A stretch of 11,675 nt of DNA from Candidatus Glassiibacteriota bacterium (GTDB lineage Bacteria > Gemmatimonadota > Glassbacteria > GWA2-58-10), in NCBI GenBank assembly GCA_016934095.1, contig JAFGTO010000566.1, forward strand, positions 1 to 11,675, given 5' to 3'. Positions 6,382 to 11,675 of this stretch are shown in pieces (positions within the stretch are counted from its first letter, which is position 1; each line of letters begins with the position of its first letter). A program made the position numbers and the translations under genes. The notes below the pieces were generated by a model. It did not search any database. It was not told the origin of the DNA and was given only the letters and a program-made list of their open reading frames with translations.

Positions 6382-6675
6382 TCATGCCCTCAGGTCGATC
6401 TTGCGACCCCTGTACGAGTCTGGCCCCTCGGCCTCGCCGGATTTAGATTCCCGGGCGGCGGCACGACCCTCCGTGTCGGCTGCGCCATGTCCGGGTTGCG
6501 ACATCATCTCCCGGTAAGGCCTGCGTTCTTCACTTCCCTGTTCTCCCTCATCGACAGCCTCCACCCGGTCGACCAGGAGTTCCTCGAACCCCCCCTCGCT
6601 CTCGTTCCTGGAGCGGGTGCGCTTCGGGCGGATCGGGTTAAGGGGCTGCAGGTCGCCGGTAATGGGAATAACCAC
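6382..6675 (-). CDS. Small acidic, disordered-looking protein of a flagellar-type operon
   Basis: 97 residues, not recognised. It begins MVIPITGDLQPLNPIRPKR, has a short amphipathic segment GGFEELLVDRVEAV (28-41), then a long low-complexity stretch rich in Glu, Gly, Arg and Ser, and ends in GRKIDLRA. There is no signal peptide or membrane helix. Such layouts (Pro-rich start, one FxELL helix, disordered rest) occur in small proteins encoded inside flagellar operons, including FlgM-type anti-sigma factors. Its place between fliA and an HDOD gene makes that worth testing, but sequence identity is too vague to assign. Of two in-frame GTG codons, the one at 6675 is chosen because the near-perfect ribosome site AAGGGGGTGAT (6690-6680) ends four bases before it; the GTG at 6684 lies within that site. 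Codon pattern and operon position support a real gene; function is unknown. Confidence 0.62.
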   Translation of the reverse strand: MVIPITGDLQPLNPIRPKRTRSRNESEGGFEELLVDRVEAVDEGEQGSEERRPYREMMSQPGHGAADTEGRAAARESKSGEAEGPDSYRGRKIDLRA

Positions 6676-6679
6676 AGGT

Positions 6680-6690
6680 ATCACCCCCTT
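6680..6690 (-). promoter_or_regulatory. Strong ribosome-binding site that decides the start of the 97-residue gene
   Basis: The minus strand reads AAGGGGGTGAT, one base away from the full anti-16S complement AAGGAGGTGAT. It is correctly spaced for the GTG at 6675 and overlaps the upstream GTG at 6684, which is therefore unlikely to be used. Confidence 0.7.
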
Positions 6691-6783
6691 TCAAACTTTG
6701 CCAGCCTGGGGTACGGCCGTTTTCAGCTCTAATCCCTGGGTCATTTGCTCGAGACCGGTGGCGACCGATCCGGAGTTTTTTAC

Positions 6784-6800
6784 TGCAATTTTAGTGCCTG
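6784..6800 (-). promoter_or_regulatory. Sigma-54 promoter of the small protein-HDOD operon
   Basis: The minus strand reads CAGGCACTAAAATTGCA. Compared with YTGGCACGRNNNTTGCW it differs only at the first T (A) and the G after the C (T); GG and GC are ten bases apart. The start of transcription should fall near 6773, leaving a leader of about 98 bases before the GTG at 6675. It sits just downstream of a palindromic repeat (6865-6813) that separates it from fliA. Confidence 0.72.
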
Positions 6801-6812
6801 AAAGGGAAAATA

Positions 6813-6865
6813 ATTGAAGACTCCCCGCGGTATGCCGCGGGGAATGCGCTCGCGGGCCAATTCAG
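6813..6865. repeat. Palindromic repeat, copy A
   Basis: Starts ATTGAAGACTCCCCGC and contains a 9-bp perfect hairpin (6822-6830 with 6835-6843, loop TATG). The right part holds ATGCGCTCGC (6844-6853), four variable bases, then CAATTCAG (6858-6865). The left part matches the copy at 8301-8349 and the right part matches that at 8374-8427. It lies between fliA and the sigma-54 promoter and could also help end the fliA transcript. It looks like a REP- or MITE-like dispersed element; no transposase is nearby. Confidence 0.7.
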
Positions 6866-6933
6866 TGGAGGGGAAAGCCTGAAAAGCGGCATCCGGGGTG
6901 GCCGGGAAGACTGGGAAGCCTTTTTAATGCCTT

Positions 6934-7806
6934 CTATAGTGAATGACGGAGCTTGCCGCGCAGCCTGAGCATGGCCTCGGTATGGATTTGGCATACGCGG
7001 GACTCCGAGATCTGCATCACCTCCCCGATCTCTTTGAGGGTCAGCTCCTCATAGTAATACAGCGCCAGGACCAGTTTCTCCCTTTCCGGCAGGGCATTGA
7101 TACCCTCGACCAGGATCTGTTTGACCTCCTTGCGCTCCAGGTCCGAGTAGGGTCCGAAGCTGTCCGCATCCTCGATAACATCCCCGAGCCGGATAGCCTG
7201 GTCTCCATCTTCGTAGACCGTATCGTTAAGCGACAGAAAGGAGATCGGGCTGACTTCTTCGAGCATAGACTGATATTCTCCCAGCTCGACCCCCAGCCTG
7301 GCGGCCATTTCCTTTTCGGTGACCGGGCGGCCGAGCTCGCCCTCAAGCTGGTGCAGCATTTTTTCGAGGTTGCGCGCTTTCTTGCGTACACTGCGGGGGA
7401 CCCAGTCCAGAGAACGCAGCCCGTCGATGATCGAGCCCTTGATTCTCAGGGCGGCATAGGAAGTGAAGCGTACCTGTTTTTCCGGCTTGTAGTTCTCGAT
7501 AGCATCGATCAGTCCCAGGATGCCCAGGCTCTTCAGATCGTCGATCTCCACCGAATGCGGCAGAGAGACTGCCAGGCGCTCCGAGATATATGAGATCAAG
7601 GGCATGTTTGCCAGCAGAATTTTTTCTTTGGTCTTGAGGTCGCCGCTTTCCCGGTACTCGGCGATCATCCGCTCGATCTGCTCGTTCTTGCGGGAGCGTT
7701 TCTCGGCCGCATCCAGGGCCGGAGATATCCCCGGGCCGGGCTCGGGCTCGAGCCGCGGCCGACCCCTCTTTTTCGCAGCGATATCCGTCTGTGGCTGTTC
7801 TACCAT
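6934..7806 (-). CDS. fliA: Flagellar sigma-28 factor (FliA/WhiG family)
   Basis: RNA polymerase sigma factor for late flagellar and chemotaxis genes. 290 residues from the ATG at 7806, about 45 longer at the N-terminus than typical FliA. Region 2 lies at about 60-135 (KEKILLANMPLISYISERLA, LKSLGILGLIDAIENYKPEK, VRFTSYAALRIKGSIIDGLR), followed by the family hallmark DWVPRSVRKKAR (134-145). Region 3 covers about 150-190, and region 4 about 236-285, with helix-turn-helix LTLKEIGEVMQISESRVCQI. The extra N-terminus carries KKRGRPR (12-18), an AT-hook-like DNA-binding motif, followed by a Pro/Glu-rich linker. A TTG at 7827 would add seven residues but lacks a ribosome site, whereas ATG 7806 has GAGA in range. 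It is downstream of the two-helix membrane gene by 110 bases. The family is certain; the AT-hook role is conjecture. Confidence 0.95.
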   Translation of the reverse strand: MVEQPQTDIAAKKRGRPRLEPEPGPGISPALDAAEKRSRKNEQIERMIAEYRESGDLKTKEKILLANMPLISYISERLAVSLPHSVEIDDLKSLGILGLIDAIENYKPEKQVRFTSYAALRIKGSIIDGLRSLDWVPRSVRKKARNLEKMLHQLEGELGRPVTEKEMAARLGVELGEYQSMLEEVSPISFLSLNDTVYEDGDQAIRLGDVIEDADSFGPYSDLERKEVKQILVEGINALPEREKLVLALYYYEELTLKEIGEVMQISESRVCQIHTEAMLRLRGKLRHSL

Positions 7807-7916
7807 AGCTTTTTCTCGATTAGTCAATTAAAGGTGCCCGAACCACATCCACCCGCATCAATCTGCCCGGGCCGTCGAGGCAACCGGCTGATCGGCACTG
7901 CTTTGGCCCTCCTCTT

Positions 7917-8228
7917 TCATGGCTGTCCGGATGGAGAGGTCGCATCCTCCGCCGACTGCTCGCTCGGTGCAAATGAGACGTCCGGCGATTCCTCTTCTTC
8001 CGGGGTTTCCCATTCCTCGGAGATCTGCTTTCCGGGGTGGGAGGTTACCTGCAGTGTGGTGATCATTTTCAGCAGGTACCAGCGCAGGGCCAGTCCGGTG
8101 GAGCTGAAAATCACCATCAGGATGATCGACCTGAACAATGCGGTCATGAAAGGGATCCCGCTGACCAGGCAGATCAACAGCGTAAGATAAGACAACAGGA
8201 ACGCTAATTTAATGACATTGACTTCCAT
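7917..8228 (-). CDS. Small two-helix membrane protein with acidic tail
   Basis: 103 residues, not recognised by name. It has two predicted membrane helices, about 5-24 (VIKLAFLLSYLTLLICLVSG) and 31-53 (LFRSIILMVIFSSTGLALRW and onward), joined by a very short turn. A hydrophilic, Glu/Ser/Pro-rich tail follows (about 57-103, including EEWETPEEEESPD). Small membrane proteins of this size and layout are found next to flhF, flhG and fliA in various bacteria, so a flagellar accessory role is plausible but inferred. The ATG at 8228 has AAGG nine bases upstream. The gene lies downstream of the 380-base repeat-rich gap after flhF and upstream of fliA by 110 bases, and no clear promoter was seen in front of it. 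The stop overlaps a 20-codon frame I do not consider a gene. Confidence 0.72.
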   Translation of the reverse strand: MEVNVIKLAFLLSYLTLLICLVSGIPFMTALFRSIILMVIFSSTGLALRWYLLKMITTLQVTSHPGKQISEEWETPEEEESPDVSFAPSEQSAEDATSPSGQP

Positions 8229-8300
8229 GAAGGAAAACCTTGCCTTTCGCCTCTTCCAGCTCTATGCCGGCCATTCTCTAAAAGCATCTCGTTGAAATAT

Positions 8301-8349
8301 TAACATTGAAGACTCCCCGCAGCAAGCTGCGGGGAATCTTCGATTGTTA
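8301..8349. repeat. Palindromic repeat, copy B1 (long inverted repeat)
   Basis: A 49-base near-perfect palindrome. The core stem is 10 bp (8314-8323 with 8326-8335, two-base centre), extended through one mismatch by GAAGA/TCTTC (8308-8312 with 8337-8341) and then by TAACA/TGTTA at the ends. It shares ATTGAAGACTCCCCGC with copy A. As RNA it would be a very stable hairpin on either strand and could act as a boundary between flhF and downstream genes. Confidence 0.7.
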
Positions 8350-8373
8350 AGGTGTGTTTGATTATTTTTTATT

Positions 8374-8427
8374 CGCTCGCTATTCCCGCCGTTCACGGCG
8401 GGAACATGCGCTCGCTGTTCAATTCAG
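8374..8427. repeat. Palindromic repeat, copy B2
   Basis: A 9-bp perfect hairpin (TTCCCGCCG 8383-8391 with CGGCGGGAA 8396-8404, loop TTCA) is flanked by an 8-base direct repeat CGCTCGCT (8374-8381 and 8409-8416). Its right end, ATGCGCTCGC, four bases, CAATTCAG, is identical outside the four variable bases to the right end of copy A at 6844-6865. Confidence 0.65.
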
Positions 8428-8435
8428 GTTATAAA

Positions 8436-8555
8436 GGCTGTCAAGGGCCGTTTCCACTCCTGGGATAACAACATGTGGCAAGTAATCATTAATTGCATAA
8501 CACATTGAATATATTTCAGTTAAATTGGAAACGGCTTGCCTTGCCCTTGACAGCC
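8436..8555. repeat. 120-base inverted-repeat element with nested inner hairpin
   Basis: The left arm (8436-8455) and right arm (8527-8555) pair over 13 bp (GGCTGTCAAGGGC) and then 7 bp (CGTTTCC). The right arm carries nine extra bases between these two blocks. The AT-rich interior holds a second dyad: ATGTG (8473-8477) with CACAT (8501-8505), and inside it GCAAGTAAT (8478-8486) with ATTAATTGC (8488-8496), one mismatch. It lies 53 bases beyond the flhF stop. It could be a miniature mobile element or a structured RNA; no flanking target duplication is obvious. Confidence 0.65.
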
Positions 8556-8578
8556 CACGAAGCAATACATTTCATCAT

Positions 8579-8607
8579 GGGGCGCTGAGGTATTTTTTCA
8601 ACGCCCC
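8579..8607 (-). terminator. Stable hairpin immediately after flhF
   Basis: On the minus strand GGGGCGTTGA (8607-8598) pairs with TCAGCGCCCC (8588-8579), ten pairs counting one U-G, around a nine-base A-rich loop. It begins one base after the flhF stop. No U-run follows, so it may protect the 3' end or work only partly as a terminator. Confidence 0.45.
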
Positions 8608-8608
8608 T

Positions 8609-9850
8609 CTAAAAAATATTCTTTACCACCAGCTTGGCGATCTTTGCCGGGTCCGCCAGCTCGATGTCCTCCGGCACTTCCTGGCCGAATGTCAGGTAGC
8701 TCAGCGGAATGCCGGATCCCCGGACTACAGAGACGATTGAGCCGAAAGTGAGGGTCTCGTCGAACTTGGTGAACAGCAGGCGGACTTTCTGCTCGAGTTT
8801 GAACAGCTTGATAGTGCGCATCAGGTCCCTGGGTTTGGTGGTAATGCTCAAGACCAGGTGGACCTCATCCGGAGAGGCGGCCTCCAGCAGCCTGGTCAGC
8901 TCGGCGATCAGGCGGTCGTTGAACTGGCTGCCCCCCGCGGTATCGATCATGATTACTTCCTTATCCTTGTGCTTGGCCACGGCCCGCGACATGTCGCGCG
9001 GAGAATGCACGATTTCCATCGGGATTTCGGCGATCTCGCTGAAAGTTCCGAGCTGCTGGGTGGCGGCTACCCGGTAGGTGTCCGCGGTGATCAGGGCCAG
9101 CTTGTTTTTCCCGAAGAACTTCTTGTTGGTGGCCAGCTTGGCCAGGGTGGTGGTCTTTCCCACGCCGCTGGTCCCTGCAAAGGCCAGCACCAGGGGGCCT
9201 TTCTCCCGGACCGCAGAGGGCTGAGCCACCTTGATCAGCGAGGTTATCCCGCCGATCAGGTACTTCTCCACGCGCTCAGGACTGGTGTATTCGCTTTCGC
9301 TGAAACGGCCGTAAAGCTGCTGGATCAGCTCGACAGTGATGCCCTCGTCCAGCTCGTTTTCCAGCAGCTGCTTGTAGATCTCCTTCAAGCTGGGCGGCAG
9401 GGACGGCATCCTCTGGTAGCGGATCTGCTCGGCCATCTCTTCCACCACGTTTTTGATGTCGCGCAGTTCGCTCTGCAGCAGTCTGACCGAGCCGGCATCC
9501 GGTTTGTTTGCCGCCGAGATGCGCAGGCCGGCGGTGGAGGCGGCCAGCTTATCGTGCACCAGCTTCGGGAACTGCTCCGGCCGTCTCTCGGGCACCGGGC
9601 CCTGATCGCCGACCGTGACCGACAGGCGCGAGCCTGTGGGTTTCTGCTCACCCGGAGAGCGTGCCTTGCGCGAGAGAACGTTCTCTTCGGTAGTGGCGGT
9701 GATCTCCACCATCTCCTTGCCCAGGAAATCCAGCAGTCCCCCGCGGCTTATCTTCCTCGACCCCAGGATCACCGCCTCCGGCCCCAGGTCTTTTTTCATT
9801 TTGTCCAGCGCCTCTTTCATGGTAGAGGCCAGGTATTTTTTTACTTTCAT
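8609..9850 (-). CDS. flhF: Flagellar biosynthesis GTPase FlhF
   Basis: SRP-type GTPase that sets the position, and often the number, of flagella at the inner membrane. It has 413 residues, within the family range. The N-terminal B domain (1-60) shows MKVKKYLASTMKEALDKMKK and LGPEAVILGSRK. A variable linker follows (60-125), then the helical N domain (about 125-215) and the G domain (217-413). Motifs: G1 AGTSGVGKTTT (225-235), DTYRVAATQQLGTFSE (257-272), G3 DTAGGS (303-308) and G4 TKFDE (361-365). G3 has Gly307 where many SRP GTPases have Arg. The ATG at 9850 overlaps the flhA stop by four bases (ATGA), so translation is probably coupled to flhA. The gene is followed by a hairpin and a repeat region and not by flhG. 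Identification is firm. Confidence 0.96.
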   Translation of the reverse strand: MKVKKYLASTMKEALDKMKKDLGPEAVILGSRKISRGGLLDFLGKEMVEITATTEENVLSRKARSPGEQKPTGSRLSVTVGDQGPVPERRPEQFPKLVHDKLAASTAGLRISAANKPDAGSVRLLQSELRDIKNVVEEMAEQIRYQRMPSLPPSLKEIYKQLLENELDEGITVELIQQLYGRFSESEYTSPERVEKYLIGGITSLIKVAQPSAVREKGPLVLAFAGTSGVGKTTTLAKLATNKKFFGKNKLALITADTYRVAATQQLGTFSEIAEIPMEIVHSPRDMSRAVAKHKDKEVIMIDTAGGSQFNDRLIAELTRLLEAASPDEVHLVLSITTKPRDLMRTIKLFKLEQKVRLLFTKFDETLTFGSIVSVVRGSGIPLSYLTFGQEVPEDIELADPAKIAKLVVKNIF

Positions 9851-11675
9851 GTGGTCGCACCCGCCATTTCAATTTTAACAGTACCGTAGGATTTGACATC
9901 GACGGTCTGCGGCAGCTCGGCGTAAGAGATCACCACCAGGTTGGGGAATACGGGCTCGATCAGGCGTTTCAAATGCTGGCGGATCGAGGGCGAACAGATC
10001 AGCAGCGGCTGCAGGCCCTCGCCGCTCATGCGCTCGATCAGGTCCTTGAGCCTGGCGGTAACCCCTTCGATAAAACGGGGAGGCAAGGCGAACTGAGTGC
10101 CGGAGCTTACGCTCGAGTGAAGCATATCGGCGATGGTCTTCTCGATCTCCGGAGCCAGGGTTATCGCACTCACCTTGCCTTCTTCGTCCTGGTACAGGCT
10201 GTAAACGATCCGGTTCAGGCTGTGGCGCACGTATTCGGTCAGCAGGTTGATATCCTTGGTCTGTGCGCCGTAATCGGACAGGGCTTCGAGGACAGTGACC
10301 AGGTCGCGGATCGGCACGCGCTCGCGCAGGAGGTTCTGCAGCACTTTCTGGACCGAACCCACACTCATCACGTTGGGAATGAGCTCCTCGATCAGGGTCG
10401 GGTTTTCCCGCTTGACATTGTCGAGCAGCACCTGGGTGTCCTGACGGCTGAGGATCTCGTGCGCATTCCTCTTGAGGACCTCCATCAGGTGGGTCGCCAG
10501 CACCGCCGGGGCCTCGACAACGGTGTAGCCGTTCTCCTCGGCCCTGGTTCTCTGGTCCTCGGTGATCCAGATCGAGGGCAGTCCGAAGGCAGGCTCCACG
10601 CTCGGGGTGCCCTCGATTTTCTCTTCCACGGTGCCCGGGTTCAGCGCCATGTACTGGCCCACAAAAATCTCGCTGCGGGCCGCCTCCACCCCGCGAATCT
10701 TGATCACGTACTCATTGGACTTAAGCTGTATGTTGTCCCGGATCCTGATCGGCGGGACAATGATCCCGATCTCCAGTGCGCACTGCTTGCGGATTTCGGT
10801 CACCCTGCCCAGCAGGTCTCCTCCCTGCTCCACATCCACCAGGGAAATGAGTCCGTAGCCTATCTCCAGCTCCAGCGGATCGACCTGCAGGTACTCTTCT
10901 ATCTGGGTGCTGACATCGGCCCTTTCCTGCTCTCCGGCCTCAGGCTCCTCCTGGGCCTGTTCGGCCAGGCGGATCTGTCTTCTGGCTCCCAGGCCCAGGA
11001 GCCCGACTATCGAGGCCAGCACCGCGAAAGGCATGGTGGGCAGGCCCGGGCTGAGGCCGAAGAAAAAAAGCACCATGGAAGTAATCAGCAGGGCCCTGGG
11101 CTTGGCCATCAGTTGTTTCTGGATATCGAAGCCCAGGTGGCTTTCGCTGCTGGCGCGGGTGATTATCACGCCGGCCGCGGTGGAGATGACCAGGGCCGGC
11201 ACCTGGCTCACCAGGCCGTCGCCCACGGTCAACAGGGTATATGTCTTGATCGAATCCGGGAAAGTCATACCCCGCTGGGCAACGCCGATAATGAACCCGC
11301 CGAGGATGTTGATAAAGGTAATCAGCAGCGCGGCAATCGCATCGCCGCGTACGAACTTGGCCGCGCCGTCCATGGCCCCGTAAAACTCCGCCTCCCGGTC
11401 GATTTTTTCACGCCGGCTGCGGGCCTCGCGCTCATCGATCAGGCCGTTATTGAGGTCGGCGTCGATGGCCATCTGCTTGCCCGGCATCTTGTCCAGGGTA
11501 AAGCGGGCGGCCACTTCCGCTATCCGGGTGGCGCCTTTGGTCAGCACCACGAAGTTGATGATGACCAGGATAGCGAAGATGATAATGCCCACCACGTAGT
11601 TGCCGCCGACCACGAAAGTACCGAAGGCCTGGATCAACTGGCCGGCATAGGCCTCGCTGAGGATCAGGCGGGTCG
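9847..11675 (-). CDS. flhA: Flagellar export gate protein FlhA, partial (C-terminal 608 residues)
   Basis: Inner-membrane core of the flagellar type III secretion gate, which forms a nonameric ring binding export chaperones. The frame is open to the window edge, so roughly the first 85-90 residues are missing. The first visible residues, TRLILSEAYAGQLIQAFG then FVVGGNYVVG, match the early FlhA transmembrane region. The highly conserved cytoplasmic loop DKMPGKQMAIDADLNNGLID (with EAEFYGAMDGAAKFVRGDAI) follows, then further membrane helices (about visible residues 112-135, 190-235). A linker of about 40 residues (EQAQEEPEAGEQERADVSTQ) leads into the soluble C-terminal domain, with LPSIWITEDQ, GYTVVEAPAVLATHLMEVL and the segment VPIRDLVTVLEALSDYGA. 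It ends SYGTVKIEMAGATT. A TTG at 11637 is internal and not the start. It overlaps flhF by four bases. Identification is certain. Confidence 0.97.
   Translation of the reverse strand, partial: TRLILSEAYAGQLIQAFGTFVVGGNYVVGIIIFAILVIINFVVLTKGATRIAEVAARFTLDKMPGKQMAIDADLNNGLIDEREARSRREKIDREAEFYGAMDGAAKFVRGDAIAALLITFINILGGFIIGVAQRGMTFPDSIKTYTLLTVGDGLVSQVPALVISTAAGVIITRASSESHLGFDIQKQLMAKPRALLITSMVLFFFGLSPGLPTMPFAVLASIVGLLGLGARRQIRLAEQAQEEPEAGEQERADVSTQIEEYLQVDPLELEIGYGLISLVDVEQGGDLLGRVTEIRKQCALEIGIIVPPIRIRDNIQLKSNEYVIKIRGVEAARSEIFVGQYMALNPGTVEEKIEGTPSVEPAFGLPSIWITEDQRTRAEENGYTVVEAPAVLATHLMEVLKRNAHEILSRQDTQVLLDNVKRENPTLIEELIPNVMSVGSVQKVLQNLLRERVPIRDLVTVLEALSDYGAQTKDINLLTEYVRHSLNRIVYSLYQDEEGKVSAITLAPEIEKTIADMLHSSVSSGTQFALPPRFIEGVTARLKDLIERMSGEGLQPLLICSPSIRQHLKRLIEPVFPNLVVISYAELPQTVDVKSYGTVKIEMAGATT

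Larger units (their letters stand above)
8229..8608. other. Repeat-rich intergenic region where flhG is often found
   Basis: These 380 bases between flhF and the small membrane gene contain no supportable coding sequence. From high to low coordinates they hold a hairpin after flhF (8607-8579), a 120-base inverted-repeat element (8555-8436), two palindromic repeat units (8427-8374 and 8349-8301) and about 70 unremarkable bases up to the start at 8228. The base composition is clearly more AT-rich than the flanking genes. In many polar flagellates this interval is occupied by flhG, encoding a MinD-like ATPase. Confidence 0.7.

Noticed and set aside
5635..6732. A 365-codon plus-strand frame
   Set aside because: It runs antisense across the HDOD gene, an operon junction and the 97-residue gene; no protein family features were seen.
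7848..7920. Two tiny coupled minus-strand frames (20 and 12 codons) between the two-helix gene and fliA, the first starting in an ATGA overlap
   Set aside because: Too short, no conserved-looking content; overlap and TGATG junctions can arise by chance.
8255..8272. A GG-N10-GC sigma-54-like match upstream of the two-helix membrane gene
   Set aside because: Only the two dinucleotides and a few flanking bases agree; TTGC is replaced by GAGC.
8301..8427. The repeat units as a CRISPR array
   Set aside because: Units are few, individually palindromic and unevenly spaced, with no uniform spacers and no cas genes.
8858..9889. A 343-codon plus-strand frame
   Set aside because: Antisense to flhF, whose motifs are unmistakable on the minus strand; His/Gln/Gly-rich shadow composition.
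11284..11291. A perfect GCCGATAA sigma-28 -10 box on the plus strand
   Set aside because: It lies inside flhA, points against the genes and has no TAAA-like box 15 bases upstream.

Overview
The window is a moderately GC-rich, gene-dense bacterial segment in which every gene I can support lies on the minus strand, so genes are read here from high to low coordinates. It is part of a flagellar and envelope locus of a Gram-negative-type bacterium. The evidence is FlhA (export gate), FlhF (flagellar placement GTPase), a FliA/WhiG-type sigma-28 factor, exported proteins with signal peptides, an AMIN domain protein and two sigma-54-type promoters. A joint sigma-54/sigma-28 flagellar cascade is typical of polar flagellates such as Proteobacteria, and also occurs in several other diderm phyla. 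I cannot fix the phylum from sequence alone.

Layout in transcription order: a partial flhA (11675-9847) overlaps flhF (9850-8609) by four bases. A hairpin follows flhF, and then a repeat-rich 380-bp gap (8608-8229) sits where many polar flagellates carry flhG. Next come a small two-helix membrane protein (8228-7917) and fliA (7806-6934), whose N-terminus carries an AT-hook-like motif. A palindromic repeat and a near-consensus sigma-54 promoter (6800-6784) precede a 97-residue disordered-looking protein (6675-6382) and an HDOD protein (6360-5371). A second sigma-54 promoter (5206-5190) drives a large AMIN-TPR-membrane-HTH protein (5095-2909), followed after 31 bases by an exported CsgG/LpoB-like protein with a C-terminal metal-ribbon-like module (2877-2083). 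Then comes a GAF protein ending in a histidine-kinase phosphoacceptor domain without an ATPase domain (1931-1044), with a sigma-28-like promoter abutting its start codon. Last is the N-terminal part of an S41 carboxy-terminal processing protease (726-1), cut by the window edge.

Together the segment reads as late flagellar biogenesis genes (flhA, flhF, fliA) followed by accessory genes placed under flagellar-class sigma factors. The most unusual part is the sigma-54 operon encoding the AMIN-TPR-TM-HTH protein and its exported partner. It has the parts expected of a trans-envelope landmark or signalling protein (periplasmic wall-binding domain, membrane anchor, cytoplasmic helix-turn-helix), and I do not recognise it as a described system. 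The two repeat islands on either side of the fliA block share an identifiable palindromic element. No tRNA, rRNA, CRISPR array or transposase gene was seen.
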